A program made the position numbers and the translations under genes. From Halomonas rhizosphaerae (lineage in GTDB: Bacteria > Pseudomonadota > Gammaproteobacteria > Pseudomonadales > Halomonadaceae), in contig NZ_JASCQP010000023.1 in NCBI RefSeq assembly GCF_030010555.1, positions 124,001-188,000 on the forward strand: 64,000 nucleotides of DNA, given 5' to 3'. Below are positions 1-9,383 of the stretch, piece by piece (position 1 is the stretch's first letter; every line of letters starts with the position of its first letter). Under the pieces are notes generated by a model. It worked only from the letters and a program-made list of their open reading frames with translations. It searched no databases and had not been told where the DNA came from.

Positions 1-317
1 CGCAGCGCCTGCTGTTCCTGACCGTACTGGTCACGCGCCTGGTGCCCATCTTCTCGTTTGCGCTGGTCAGCTACGCCGCCGGGGTCACCGCCATCACCAC
101 GGGACGCTTCGCGCTGGGCACGGTGATCGGCATGCTGCCCATGACCCTGGTGTTCGCCGGCCTCGGGCGAGCCTTCGAGCTGCACCCGCTGTTCTCGATC
201 ACGGCCGCCGTCGTCATACTCACCGTGATGACCCTGCTGCCCTGGTACCTGAGCCGACGGCGCCACTCCCGGCTGGCCCGCTGGCTACACCTGGACGACG
301 AGCCACCCGGGAAGTAG
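1..317 (+). CDS. TVP38/TMEM64 (DedA-like) membrane protein, C-terminal part
   Basis: The reading frame is open from the left edge, so the start lies outside the window. About 104 residues are visible: hydrophobic segments, a TRLVPIFSF stretch with the following YAAGV typical of the TVP38/TMEM64 SNARE-associated family, and a basic then acidic cytoplasmic tail (RRRHSR, then HLDDEPPGK). Proteins of this family are inner-membrane proteins linked to lipid handling, with no defined reaction in most bacteria. The next gene is 121 bases downstream on the same strand. Family assignment is from the C-terminal motif only. Confidence 0.75.
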   Translation, partial: QRLLFLTVLVTRLVPIFSFALVSYAAGVTAITTGRFALGTVIGMLPMTLVFAGLGRAFELHPLFSITAAVVILTVMTLLPWYLSRRRHSRLARWLHLDDEPPGK

Positions 318-438
318 CCGGCAACCGGCGACTCGGCGGGTGTTGCCGGATGCCCGAACTCCCCGCCCCGTCGCTGGTATGAGACGATACCGGCACCAGG
401 GGCACACGGCCCCGCTCGCTCGCCACCCACGTGCCCCC

Positions 439-2955
439 ATGCTCACCGCCCTGCTGACCCTGCTCTCCCACTATCGCCGTCACCCCGGCCAGCTCGCCAT
501 GCTGCTGCTCGGCCTCTGGGTGGCCGGCGCGCTGTGGAGTGGCGTGCAGGCGATCAACGCCTCGGCCCGGGACAGCTACGACAGGGCCGAGGCGCTCTTC
601 ACCACCGGCCTGGACCGCCTGGAGCGCCGCGACGGCGAGCCCCTCGTCCGTGCGGACTTCGTGTCCCTGCGCCGCCAGGGCCTGCCGGTCTCGCCGCTGC
701 TGGAAGGCACGGTGGTGACATCGCGAGGCGAGCGGCTGACGGTGATCGGCATCGACCCGCTGACACTGCCCGGCGACAGCGCCTTCGCCACGGGGGGCAG
801 CCGCGGCGAGCTCACGGCCTTCTTCACCCCGCCCTGGCAGACCCGGCTGGCCCCGGATACCGCCCCGCGGCTGGGGCTCGAGCGGCAGGCGGCCCCGGGC
901 ACCGAGCCGTCTCTGGCCAATGGCCATCGGCTACCGCCGCTGGTCCTCGCCCCGGCGCTGCCGCCGGACACCCTGGTGGTGGACATCGCCGTCGCGGCCC
1001 GACTGCTGGAGCGTGGCACCGCGGTCAGCCGGCTGGTGGCGGCGGCCGGCGCGCTGGAGACGGCTCCCGAGGGCTACCGGCTCGGCCGTGCGGACACCCT
1101 GGTCGACCCCGGCGAGCTCACCGCGAGCTTCCACCTCAACCTCAGCGCCATGGCGCTGCTGGCGCTGATCGTCGGGCTCTTCATCGTCCAGGCGGCGCTG
1201 GGGCTGGCGCTGGAGCAGCGCCTGGGACTGCTGCGCACCCTGCGTGCCCTGGGCGTGCCGGGGCGCACCCTGGTCGCCCTGCTGGCGCTCGAGCTGGTCC
1301 TGCTGGGCGTCATCGGCGCCCTGGCGGGCATTGCCAGCGGCGTCTGGCTGGCCCGTGCCCTGCTGCCGGACGTGGCGGCCACGCTGCAGAGCCTCTACGG
1401 CGCCGCAGTGGGCACGCAGCTGCGCCTGCCCTGGCACTACTGGCTGGGCGGGCTCGGCGTGACCCTGGGCGGGCTCTTCGTCGCCGGCAGCGGCATCCTG
1501 TGGCGGGCCGCACGGCTCGGCGTGCTGGGGCTCGGCCAGGCCCAGGCGTGGCGCGCCGGCTTCCAGCGCCAGCTGCGTGGCCAGGCCATCGCCGGCACCC
1601 TGGCCGCCCTGCTGGCCCTGGCGATGTGGGCCTGGCTGGCCGCGCAGCCCGCCGGCGAGGGGCTGGTCGCCGGCTTCGTGCTGGTGGGGGCGATGATGCT
1701 GGCCTGCGCCCTCTGGCTGTCGCCACTGCTGGCGGCCGGGCTTTCCGGCCTGGGCCGGCTCGCCCGGCGCCGCCCCCTGACCCAGTGGGCGCTGGCCGAC
1801 CTACAGCTCCAGCTGCCGCGCCTCTCGCTGGCCATGATGGCGCTGCTGATCGCGCTCTCCGCCAACCTGGGGGTGGGCAGCATGGTCGGCGGCTTTCGCC
1901 TCACCTTCCTCGACTGGCTGGACCAGCGGCTGACCGCCGACCTCTACCTGCGCCCGCCGGCCGGACAGTTCGACGCGGTGCAGGCCTGGCTGGTCGAACG
2001 CGACGAGGTCGCCGAGCTGCTGCCCACCGCCGACGCCGAGTCGACCCTGCTCGAGGTGCAGGCCGGGGGCGACCAACGCAGCCTGGAGGTGCCGGTGACG
2101 CTGTTCGGCATCACCCCGGGCGCCCGGCTCACCCCGACCTGGCCGCTGCTCGAGACGCGGGCCGGGCGGGACGCGGCCTGGCGCGCCCTCGAGGAGGGAG
2201 AGGCCTTCATCAACGAGCAGCTGGCCCTCGGCCGGGGCATCGCCCCCGGGGACCGGCTGGTGCTGCGCTCGCCGGGCGGCCACCAGCGAGTGACGGTGGC
2301 CGCCATCTACCCCGACTACGGCAACCCCCGCGGCGAGGTGCTGCTGGCCACGGCTGCGCTGCGGGAACGCTTCGCCGCCGCGCCGGGGTCGCTGGGCATC
2401 GTGCTCGCCGACACGGACCCGCCGAGGGAGCGCCAGGCCGAGACGCTCTCCCGGGCGCTCGCCGCCCGCTTCGCGCTGGGCCGCGAGGCCCTGCGCGACC
2501 AGCGTGAGATCAAGGCGCTCTCCACCGAGATCTTCGAGCGCACCTTCGCCATCACTCGGGCCCTCAACGCCCTGACCCTGGCCGTGGCAGCCCTGGCCCT
2601 GCTCGCCAGCCTGCTGGCCCAGGCCCGGGAACGCCGCCGCCGGCTGGCGCCGCTCTGGGCGCTGGGGGTGACCCGGGGGCGCCTGGCCGGCATCCAGCTG
2701 ACCCAGTTGGGCGGGGCGGCGCTGGCCACGGGACTGGCCGCCGTGCCGCTGGGCATCGCCATCACCGCCTGCTTGGTGGCGGTGATCAACGTGGCCGCCT
2801 TCGGCTGGCGCCTGCCGCTGCATGTCTTCCCCGCCGAGATCGCGCTGACCCTGGCCACGGCCCTGGGGGTGGCGCTGCTAGCGGCGGCCCTGCCGGCCCT
2901 GACCCTCTGGCGCACCCCACCCCGCACCCTGCTGGCCGAGGAGGAGGCGACATGA
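439..2955 (+). CDS. FtsX-like ABC transporter permease (AttF/AttG or LolC/MacB type)
   Basis: The protein has about 838 residues. A membrane segment near residues 20-40 is followed by a large extracytoplasmic region, then three closely spaced hydrophobic segments (about 230-360), further segments near 385-490, a second periplasmic region and three C-terminal segments. This is the duplicated FtsX arrangement of permeases that move lipids or lipoproteins, or work mechanically on the envelope. I chose the ATG at 439 because MLTALLTLLSHYRRHPGQ begins the usual N-terminus; an in-frame start at 340 would add a non-hydrophobic, low-complexity extension. It overlaps the following lipoprotein gene by ATGA. 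No ATP-binding partner gene lies between it and the left edge. Confidence 0.82.
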   Translation: MLTALLTLLSHYRRHPGQLAMLLLGLWVAGALWSGVQAINASARDSYDRAEALFTTGLDRLERRDGEPLVRADFVSLRRQGLPVSPLLEGTVVTSRGERLTVIGIDPLTLPGDSAFATGGSRGELTAFFTPPWQTRLAPDTAPRLGLERQAAPGTEPSLANGHRLPPLVLAPALPPDTLVVDIAVAARLLERGTAVSRLVAAAGALETAPEGYRLGRADTLVDPGELTASFHLNLSAMALLALIVGLFIVQAALGLALEQRLGLLRTLRALGVPGRTLVALLALELVLLGVIGALAGIASGVWLARALLPDVAATLQSLYGAAVGTQLRLPWHYWLGGLGVTLGGLFVAGSGILWRAARLGVLGLGQAQAWRAGFQRQLRGQAIAGTLAALLALAMWAWLAAQPAGEGLVAGFVLVGAMMLACALWLSPLLAAGLSGLGRLARRRPLTQWALADLQLQLPRLSLAMMALLIALSANLGVGSMVGGFRLTFLDWLDQRLTADLYLRPPAGQFDAVQAWLVERDEVAELLPTADAESTLLEVQAGGDQRSLEVPVTLFGITPGARLTPTWPLLETRAGRDAAWRALEEGEAFINEQLALGRGIAPGDRLVLRSPGGHQRVTVAAIYPDYGNPRGEVLLATAALRERFAAAPGSLGIVLADTDPPRERQAETLSRALAARFALGREALRDQREIKALSTEIFERTFAITRALNALTLAVAALALLASLLAQARERRRRLAPLWALGVTRGRLAGIQLTQLGGAALATGLAAVPLGIAITACLVAVINVAAFGWRLPLHVFPAEIALTLATALGVALLAAALPALTLWRTPPRTLLAEEEAT

Positions 2956-4109
2956 GGCGCTGGCTGACCTGCCTGCTGGTGGCACTGCTTGCCACACTGC
3001 TGGCGGGCTGCGAGGACGAGACGCCCCCTGCCCCGTCCCAGGGCTTCGCGGGACTCGGCGCTGAGGCCGGCGGCTTCCGGCAGGCCACACCCGGCACCCG
3101 TCTGCGCTTTCCCGAGGACCACGGCCCCCATCCCGACTACCGCCTGGAGTGGTGGTACCTGACCGCCAACCTGGAAGATTCCGGCGGCGAGCCGCTGGGC
3201 GTGCAGTGGACCCTGTTCCGCCAGGCCCAGCTGCCTCCCGCCGAGCGCCCCGAAGCGCCCGGGCCCTGGGCCGCCGACCAGCTGTGGATGGCCCACATGG
3301 CCGTCTCCCGGGGAGCGACGCATCGGGTGGCCGAACGCTTCGCCCGGGGTGGCTCGCGGGAAAGCGACCCCGAGCGGGACCCGGCGGGCGTCACCGCGGT
3401 CCCCTTCCGTGCCTGGCTCGACGACTGGTCGATGGTCAGCCGCGTCGGGCACAGCGACCGGGATGCCCTGTCAGAGCTTGAACTCGTCGCCACGGCCGAG
3501 CATGACGGCGCGCGCTTCGGCTACCGGCTCTCGCTTTCGGCCGAGGGGCCCCTGGTGCGACACGGCGAGAACGGCTTCAGCCAGAAGTCCGCCGACGGCC
3601 AGGGCTCGATCTACGTCAGCCAGCCCTTCTACCGGGTCAGCGGCGAGGTCACCCTGGACGGCAAGTCCCACCAGGTGACGGGCCGCGCCTGGCTTGACCG
3701 CGAGTGGACAAGCCAGATTCTCGAGGGTCACCAGCAAGGATGGGATTGGGTCTCGCTGCACCTGGAAAGTGGCGACAAAGTAGCGGCAGCGCAGGTTCGT
3801 GGTACCGGGAAGGCCGGCGGCAACTATCGGGCCGGTACCTGGATCAGCCCAGCAGGCGAGACCCGCGCCCTGACGCCGGGTGAGTTGGAATTGACGCCCC
3901 TGGCCACGTCGACCGTGGCCGGCCGGGAGCTGCCTACCCGCTGGCGGCTACAGGTCCCGGACCAGGATCTCGATCTGGTGATCGAGGCGCCCCACGCCGA
4001 TCGCTGGATGGCCACCACGGTAAGCTACTGGGAGGGCGAGGTGATCGCTCTCGATCGAGAAAGCGGTGAAACGCTCGGCGAGGGCTATCTCGAGATGACC
4101 GGCTACTGA
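2952..4109 (+). CDS. AttH/carotenoid 1,2-hydratase-like lipoprotein
   Basis: The protein has 385 residues and starts with a clear lipoprotein signal ending in the lipobox LLAGC (cysteine at about residue 19). The body carries motifs of the AttH/CrtC lipocalin-like family: FPEDHGPHPDYRLEWWYLT near 38-56 and GRAWLDREW near 244-252. In AttEFGH-type systems the AttH protein accompanies an ATPase and FtsX permeases; here the start overlaps the permease stop, so the two are translationally coupled. The protein is probably anchored in the envelope and works with that permease. The family name includes a hydratase, but no hydratase reaction is implied here. Confidence 0.8.
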   Translation: MRRWLTCLLVALLATLLAGCEDETPPAPSQGFAGLGAEAGGFRQATPGTRLRFPEDHGPHPDYRLEWWYLTANLEDSGGEPLGVQWTLFRQAQLPPAERPEAPGPWAADQLWMAHMAVSRGATHRVAERFARGGSRESDPERDPAGVTAVPFRAWLDDWSMVSRVGHSDRDALSELELVATAEHDGARFGYRLSLSAEGPLVRHGENGFSQKSADGQGSIYVSQPFYRVSGEVTLDGKSHQVTGRAWLDREWTSQILEGHQQGWDWVSLHLESGDKVAAAQVRGTGKAGGNYRAGTWISPAGETRALTPGELELTPLATSTVAGRELPTRWRLQVPDQDLDLVIEAPHADRWMATTVSYWEGEVIALDRESGETLGEGYLEMTGY

Positions 4110-4134
4110 GCCGATGACGACCGGGAGGACCGCC

Positions 4135-5049
4135 ATGCCGCTGCTGGATGCCATCACCGCCTTCGTCCGTGTCGCCGAACTGGGCAGCTATACCCGGGCC
4201 GCGGAGGCCCTGGAGCTGTCGAGAACCCGGGTGTCGCGGCTGGTCATGCAGCTGGAGGCCCACCTCGAGGTACGCCTGATCCAGCGCACCACCCGGCGAC
4301 TGCACCTGACCGAGGCGGGTGAGCGCTACCTGGCGCGGGCCCAGGGCATCCTGCAGGCCCTGGAGGACGCCGAGGCCGAGGTCGGCGCAGGCCGCGTCGA
4401 GGTGCGAGGCCGCCTGCGGCTCAACGGTCCGATGAGCTTCGGCACCCGCCACCTGGCGCCCCAGGTCGCCCGCTTCATGGTCGAGCACCCCGACCTGGAC
4501 GTGCGCCTGGACCTCAACGACCGTCGCGTGGACCTGCTCGAGGAGGGCTATGACCTGGCGATCCGCATCGGTGCGCTGCCGGACTCGAGCCTGGTGGCCC
4601 GCCGGCTCACGCGCTGCCGGCTGCTGCTGTGCGCCTCGCCCGGCTACCTGGCCACCCACGGGGAGCCCGGGGACCTGGAGGCACTGGCCGAGCATCGCTG
4701 CCTGCGCTATCGCACCGGCGGTGGCACCGAGTGGCAGCTCGGGGGCCGGCGCCTGGCCGTGCAGGGGCCGCTGGACAGCAACAATGGCGATGTCCTGACC
4801 CTGGCCGCCGAGGCCGGGCTCGGCATCATCCACCAGCCGAGCTTCCTGGTCGCCGAGAGCATCCGCCGCGGGCGGCTGGTTCCCATCCTGGCCGATGAGC
4901 CGCCGGTGACGCTGGGGATCCATGGGGTGTTCCCGGCCCGCCGCCACCTGCCGGCCAAGATCGAGCGCTTCCTCGACTTCCTGGCCGAGGCCTGGGGAGA
5001 CCCGCCGACCTGGGAGCGGGAGATGGAATTGTCGCCGTTTACGCAATAA
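4135..5049 (+). CDS. LysR-family transcriptional regulator
   Basis: An N-terminal winged helix-turn-helix (AFVRVAELGSYTRAAEALELS...) is followed by a LysR effector-binding domain, 304 residues in total. The ATG at 4135 is chosen because GGGAGG lies 6 bases before it; an in-frame ATG at 4114 has no such site. It resembles the CrgA/DhcR-like LysR subgroup (LDAITAFVRVAE). It lies directly upstream of doxX and a dioxygenase gene on the same strand, so it may control them, but the effector is unknown. Confidence 0.88.
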   Translation: MPLLDAITAFVRVAELGSYTRAAEALELSRTRVSRLVMQLEAHLEVRLIQRTTRRLHLTEAGERYLARAQGILQALEDAEAEVGAGRVEVRGRLRLNGPMSFGTRHLAPQVARFMVEHPDLDVRLDLNDRRVDLLEEGYDLAIRIGALPDSSLVARRLTRCRLLLCASPGYLATHGEPGDLEALAEHRCLRYRTGGGTEWQLGGRRLAVQGPLDSNNGDVLTLAAEAGLGIIHQPSFLVAESIRRGRLVPILADEPPVTLGIHGVFPARRHLPAKIERFLDFLAEAWGDPPTWEREMELSPFTQ

Positions 5050-5141
5050 TGATTTTCATCTAGGCCAGATTATCTTCTGATGGGCCGCGAGTAGAGTGAG
5101 CAGCATCAACGCACACCAACCCCCCGACGGAGATTGCGACC

Positions 5142-5564
5142 ATGACCACCCAGGCCCTTGCCACGAACCGCACCGAGTCCCTGCAGCCCCACGCCATCGC
5201 CCTGCTGCGCATTGCGCTCGGCGTCATGACCCTGGCCCACGGGCTGATGAAGGTCTTCCTCTTCACCGTGCCCGGCACCGTGGGCTACTTCGAGTCGCTG
5301 GGCCTGCCAGGCGGCCTCGCCTACCTGACCATCCTCGCCGAAGTGGGCGGCGGCATGGCGCTGATCCTCGGCCTCTTCACCCGCTGGGTGAGCCTGGCCC
5401 TGGTGCCGGTGCTGATCGGCGCCGCCTGGGTCCACCTCGGCAACGGCTGGGTCTTCTCCAACGAGGGCGGCGGCTGGGAGTTCCCGGTATTCTGGGCCAT
5501 CGCCCTGCTGGTCCAGGCCGGCCTGGGCAGTGGCAGCCTGACCGTCAACCGCCGCCTCGCCTGA
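5142..5564 (+). CDS. DoxX family membrane protein
   Basis: The 140-residue protein has four hydrophobic segments and the DoxX-type features LLRIALGVMTLAHGLMKV near the N-terminus and LTILAEVGGGMALILGLFTRW in the middle. DoxX proteins are small inner-membrane proteins whose exact reaction is unclear in most cases. The ATG at 5142 follows GGAG at a suitable distance. The downstream dioxygenase gene is 57 bases away, so the two probably form one transcription unit, with the LysR gene upstream as a candidate regulator. Confidence 0.83.
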   Translation: MTTQALATNRTESLQPHAIALLRIALGVMTLAHGLMKVFLFTVPGTVGYFESLGLPGGLAYLTILAEVGGGMALILGLFTRWVSLALVPVLIGAAWVHLGNGWVFSNEGGGWEFPVFWAIALLVQAGLGSGSLTVNRRLA

Positions 5565-5621
5565 CCCATCGACCTCGCCGCCCCCTCAGGGCCGGCGCCC
5601 GTCCACCGGAGGAGAACCGAG

Positions 5622-6359
5622 ATGCTTCCCAGCCTGTTCATTTCCCATGGTTCGCCGATGCTGGCGCTGACCCCCGGGCCGGCCCACGACTTCCTGCGCC
5701 GGCTGGGCCGCGAGCTGACACCTACGGCCATCCTGGTGGTCTCGGCCCACTGGGCCAGCCGACAGCTGCGGATCAGCACCACCGCGCGTCCCGAGACCAT
5801 CCACGACTTCGGCGGCTTCCCCCAGGCACTCTTCGAGTGCCAGTACCCCGCCCCGGGTGAACCGGCGCTGGCGATGCGCCTGGCCCGCGAGCTCAACGCC
5901 GTGCCCACCGAGCGCGGCCTGGACCACGGCGCCTGGGTGCCGCTGTCGTTGATGTATCCCGACGCCGAAATCCCGGTGGTCTCGCTGTCGCTGCCGGTGG
6001 AGTGGTCGAACGCCGAGCTGGTGGCGCTGGGCGAGAAGCTGGCCGCGCTGCGCGAGGAGGGCATCCTGGTGATCGGCTCGGGCAGCCTGACCCACAACCT
6101 GGCGGAAATGCAGGCCCTGGAGGCGCCGATGCCGGACTGGGTCGGCGAGTTCGCCGACTGGGTCCATGCCCGGCTGGACGCCGATGACCGGGCCGCCCTG
6201 CTCGACTGGCAGCGCGCGCCACAGGCGCGGCGCAACCACCCCACCGCGGAGCACTTCCAGCCGCTGCTGGTGGCCATGGGGGCCGGCGGGCCGGGCAAGC
6301 GGCTGCACCACAGCGTGGAGCACGGCGTGCTGGCCATGGACCTCTATGCCTTCGCTTGA
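5622..6359 (+). CDS. Class III extradiol dioxygenase (LigB / 4,5-DOPA dioxygenase, YgiD type)
   Basis: The 245-residue protein carries the LigB-superfamily pattern: FISHGSPMLAL at the N-terminus, VSAHWASRQ near 42-50, GLDHGAWVPLSLMYP near 98-112 and a late GSGSLTHNL. The histidines in these motifs are the expected metal ligands and catalytic bases of the DODA family, which opens aromatic diol rings at the extradiol position; the physiological substrate of bacterial members is often unknown. GGAGGAG precedes the ATG at 5622. It is probably co-transcribed with doxX. A hairpin follows its stop codon. Confidence 0.87.
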   Translation: MLPSLFISHGSPMLALTPGPAHDFLRRLGRELTPTAILVVSAHWASRQLRISTTARPETIHDFGGFPQALFECQYPAPGEPALAMRLARELNAVPTERGLDHGAWVPLSLMYPDAEIPVVSLSLPVEWSNAELVALGEKLAALREEGILVIGSGSLTHNLAEMQALEAPMPDWVGEFADWVHARLDADDRAALLDWQRAPQARRNHPTAEHFQPLLVAMGAGGPGKRLHHSVEHGVLAMDLYAFA

Positions 6360-6399
6360 GGACAGCGGCGCCAGGTGAGTCGCCACGCCACACATGAGC

Positions 6400-6423
6400 G
6401 AGGCCGCCCCGTGGGGCGGCCTC
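6400..6423. terminator. Terminator-like hairpin between convergent genes
   Basis: GAGGCCGCCCC and GGGGCGGCCTC form a perfect inverted repeat of about ten base pairs with a very short loop. It lies between the convergent dioxygenase and ProX-like genes. No clear T-run follows on either strand, so it is a likely but weak bidirectional terminator. Confidence 0.55.
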
Positions 6424-6447
6424 GTCGTGTCATGCATCGCGGCAGGA

Positions 6448-7416
6448 TCAGGCGTCGGGGACCTCCAGCACCTGCTGCACGGCCGGCCAGCCCGGCTCGC
6501 CGTCGCGGGTGGTGACCCCCTCGAGGAAGGCCTGCACCTTGCCGGGGTTGGCACGGATCCAGTCCAGCGCCACCGCCTCGGGTTCGCGCTCCTCGTAGCT
6601 GAAGCCGCGGATCATCGCGCTCTGGTCATCGGCCGTGAAGCTGAGCCGGTCGAGCAGCCGGGTAGCGTTGGGGGCGGCCTCGGCGAAATCGCTGGTCACC
6701 AGGGTGCGCACGTCGCTGCGCCCGCCGTCCGGGCCCCACATGTCCTGGGTGTCGGTCAGGTACTCGACGTCATACTCGATGTTCATCCAGTGGGGCGTCC
6801 AGCCGGCGAAGACGATCCACTCCTCGCGGTTGATGGCCGCGTCCACCGCGCTGAGCATGCCCGGCGTGGAGGTCTCGGAGAGGTCCCAGTCACCCAGGCC
6901 ATAGGTGTCGTTTTCGACGGCCTCGTTGAGGGTGTCGCTCATGCCGGAGCCGACCTCGATGGAGTAGACGGTGCGCCCGAGCTTCTCGGCGATCTCCTCG
7001 TCGGCCAGGTCCTCGGCGGAGGTCACGCCGGCGTCGTAGACATAGCTCGGCACCGCGAAGCCCAGTCGGGCGCCCTCGACGTTGTTGCCGAGATCGACGA
7101 TGAGGCCCTTCTCCATGGTGGCGTCGAACATCGACTGCTGGGCGGGCAGCCAGGCGGCGAGGAAGGCATCCAGTTCGCGCTGGGTGAGGGCCTCGTAGGT
7201 GATGGTGGAGCCCAGTTCCTGCTGGCGGGTCTGATAGCCCAGGGCATCCAGCAGTTGGGCGGCCAGGGCGGTCTTGACGGTCACGCCGGGCCAGGCGGGC
7301 ACGGAGAAGCGCACCTGTTCGGGCTCCTCGGCCAGGGCAGCGGAGCTCCAGGCCAGCGGGGCGGCCAGCAGGGCACCGGCCAGGGCTAGGGTCACGGGAC
7401 GATTCAGCGCTTTCAT
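6448..7416 (-). CDS. Glycine betaine/proline/choline ABC substrate-binding protein (ProX/OpuAC)
   Basis: The 322-residue precursor has a signal peptide ending near residue 29 (a hydrophobic core, then SSAALAEE), so the mature protein is periplasmic. The OpuAC domain follows, with conserved aromatic positions such as VPAWPGVTVK, FLAAWLPAQ and FAGWTPHWMN that typically form the cage for quaternary ammonium compounds. The start at 7416 is chosen because AAGGAG lies 6 bases upstream; an upstream in-frame ATG would spoil the signal peptide. No ATPase or permease gene is adjacent, so it presumably serves a transporter encoded elsewhere. Confidence 0.88.
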   Translation of the reverse strand: MKALNRPVTLALAGALLAAPLAWSSAALAEEPEQVRFSVPAWPGVTVKTALAAQLLDALGYQTRQQELGSTITYEALTQRELDAFLAAWLPAQQSMFDATMEKGLIVDLGNNVEGARLGFAVPSYVYDAGVTSAEDLADEEIAEKLGRTVYSIEVGSGMSDTLNEAVENDTYGLGDWDLSETSTPGMLSAVDAAINREEWIVFAGWTPHWMNIEYDVEYLTDTQDMWGPDGGRSDVRTLVTSDFAEAAPNATRLLDRLSFTADDQSAMIRGFSYEEREPEAVALDWIRANPGKVQAFLEGVTTRDGEPGWPAVQQVLEVPDA

Positions 7417-7518
7417 CGGGTCTCCTTGGCAGGTCATGCCATGAACGAACATGGCCGAGACCTTATCCGCCGGCGCCGTTTAAGGCAAAGACCGCCCCGC
7501 CGGGAACACCGAGAGGGA

Positions 7519-8052
7519 TCAGTCGCCCATCTGGCCGAGGCGGTCGGCCTGCACGACCTCGATCCAGTAGCCATCGGCGTCCTTGACGAACACCACGTCC
7601 TTCATCTTGCCCTGGTCACCGCGCTTGACGAAGGTCACGTCGTTGGCGTCGAACCAGGCCTGGGCGGCCTCGAGGTCCGGCACGCTGAAGCAGATATGGC
7701 CGAAGCCCTGGGGGTCGGCGTTGCCGTCATGGTAGGCGAAATCCCGCTGCGCCTCGGTGCCCCAGTTGTGGGTCAGTTCGAGCACGCCGCGCTGGCTGAA
7801 GGTCCAGACGGTGCGTTCCCCGCTCTCCTCCGGAACGCGCTCGCCGGCTTCCGGCCGCGCCAGGAAGTAGAGCGAGAACTGCATCTCCTCGAAGTCGAGC
7901 CGACGCAGTACCCGCATGCCGAAGACGCGGGTATAGAAGGCCAGGGCCCTCTCCGGGTCCTTGACCCGCAGCATGGTGTGGTTGAGGCGAAAGCCCTCGC
8001 TGTCGGCGGTGGGCGCCTGGACGCCGGGATGCTGTTCTCCCTGGAAGCTCAT
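7519..8052 (-). CDS. gloA: Lactoylglutathione lyase (glyoxalase I)
   Basis: The 177-residue protein is the longer, eukaryote-like form of glyoxalase I, which converts the methylglyoxal-glutathione hemithioacetal to S-lactoylglutathione. Key family segments are FRLNHTMLRVKDPERALAFY, FSLYFLARP, LELTHNWGTE and GFGHICFSVPDL; the histidines and glutamates of these segments provide the metal site. AGGAG lies 6 bases before the ATG. It is a single-gene unit in the cytosol, with no partner nearby. Confidence 0.93.
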   Translation of the reverse strand: MSFQGEQHPGVQAPTADSEGFRLNHTMLRVKDPERALAFYTRVFGMRVLRRLDFEEMQFSLYFLARPEAGERVPEESGERTVWTFSQRGVLELTHNWGTEAQRDFAYHDGNADPQGFGHICFSVPDLEAAQAWFDANDVTFVKRGDQGKMKDVVFVKDADGYWIEVVQADRLGQMGD

Positions 8053-8294
8053 GGTGACTCCTTCTCACAGGGGTGGATGGTCAATGTGCCGTTGACGTGA
8101 GGGCGGCTGGCGCGCTTTTCCACCCCGCCGGACGGATCTCGCCTGGCAGCGCAGGCCGCCACTCCCTTTATAAGACATATACACATATTGCATTTACCGC
8201 CACGACGCCGGCAACCGTCACATGAAACGTGCTTGATATGGGTGAAACGCCTTCTACACTAGTTGTACATCCATATCCCCCACGAGGCAGCCCC

Positions 8295-8639
8295 ATGTCC
8301 ATCCCGGCCTATCAATTGGGTGACCATGTCACCCTCAAGCAGATCGCCAATGCCGTCGCCCATGGCCTCACGCCGATCGTCGAGGTCGAGTCGATGGATG
8401 GCATCTATACGGTGCGTTTCCATCACGCCAATGACGTCTCGGAGCTGTCCGACAGCCAGGGGCATACCCGCACCTTCCTCGGCACCGGCGAGATCCGCGA
8501 CCTGCTCGGCGGCATCGGCCTGACCCACGGGGTGCTGACCTGGGGCGACCAGTGCGGCGACGAGATGATCGGCGTGCCGGGCCATGCCCTCTCGCCGGAC
8601 GAGATGCTCGCCAGCGGCACACGCATCGCCTTTCGCTGA
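8295..8639 (+). CDS. Conserved hypothetical protein (possibly DUF6482-like)
   Basis: This is a short soluble protein of 114 residues with no signal peptide or membrane segment. It contains VESMDGIYTVRFHH and ends with LASGTRIAFR; the phrase around MDGIYTVRF recalls small uncharacterised proteins (DUF6482 type) of halomonads and pseudomonads, but I cannot confirm this. I chose the ATG at 8295 (MSIPAYQ) over 8229 because the upstream extension looks non-coding and overlaps an AT-rich promoter-like stretch at 8165-8200. Function is unknown. Confidence 0.6.
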   Translation: MSIPAYQLGDHVTLKQIANAVAHGLTPIVEVESMDGIYTVRFHHANDVSELSDSQGHTRTFLGTGEIRDLLGGIGLTHGVLTWGDQCGDEMIGVPGHALSPDEMLASGTRIAFR

Positions 8640-8690
8640 TGCGCCGCCGGGGGTAGGCTGACGGCATGACCGCCCGTGAGTGAGCCGAAG

Positions 8691-9212
8691 ATGCCCGAGA
8701 CACCCGCCCTGCCCCACCAGTCGCTCGGCCATGCCCTTCCGATGGCCGGCTCTCGCCTGCTGCTCATGATGCTGCTGGCCGCCCTGCTGGCCGGCTGCGC
8801 GGGCAGGGAACTCGCCACCCGCGACGCGCCCGGCGGTCTCTCCATCGACCGGGCGCTGATCCTCGCCGAGGCCAGGCGCGCCCTGGGCACCCCCTACCGC
8901 CTGGGCGGCACCACCGAGCGCGGCATGGACTGCTCGGGACTGGTGCAGCGGGCCTACTCCCGAGCCGGCATCCGCGTGCCCCGCACCTCCCGGGAGCAGT
9001 TCGAGGCCCTGCCGCGGGTCGACGAGGCGCGCCCCGGCGACCTGCTGTTCTTCGCCACTGCCGGGGGGCGCAAGCCAAGCCACGTGGGCATCTACCTGGG
9101 CGAGGGCGAGATGATCCATGCCCCGGGGCGGGGCCGCCGGGTCACCACCACCGCCCTGGCGCTGGACTACTGGCAGGAGCGCTTCCTGGGTGCCGCCGCG
9201 CCCGCGCCCTGA
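8691..9212 (+). CDS. NlpC/P60 family lipoprotein peptidase
   Basis: A hydrophobic signal ends in the lipobox LLAGC, followed by an NlpC/P60 domain. The catalytic cysteine is in MDCSGLVQRAYSRAG and the catalytic histidine in KPSHVGIYLGEGEMIHAPG. These enzymes cleave peptide cross-links in peptidoglycan (often gamma-D-glutamyl-diaminopimelate bonds), here probably from an outer-membrane anchor. The start is uncertain: ATG 8691 is given, a GTG at 8676 is possible, and ATG 8742 would give a compact 19-residue signal peptide. It resembles the Spr/NlpC lipoproteins. Confidence 0.85.
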   Translation: MPETPALPHQSLGHALPMAGSRLLLMMLLAALLAGCAGRELATRDAPGGLSIDRALILAEARRALGTPYRLGGTTERGMDCSGLVQRAYSRAGIRVPRTSREQFEALPRVDEARPGDLLFFATAGGRKPSHVGIYLGEGEMIHAPGRGRRVTTTALALDYWQERFLGAAAPAP

Positions 9213-9383
9213 CGCTCTGCCCTCGAGGGATGACCCGCCAGTCAGTCCCCCACCCATGACCATACTACCCGCCTCAGGCAGGCGATATGCCGGTCCTGCC
9301 GGCGCCCGGCGGTGCGAGATGACGGCCGAGGGCTGGGCCTATATCCGCGCCTGAATCGGCGGGACCGAGGTTTATCCCGTTCC

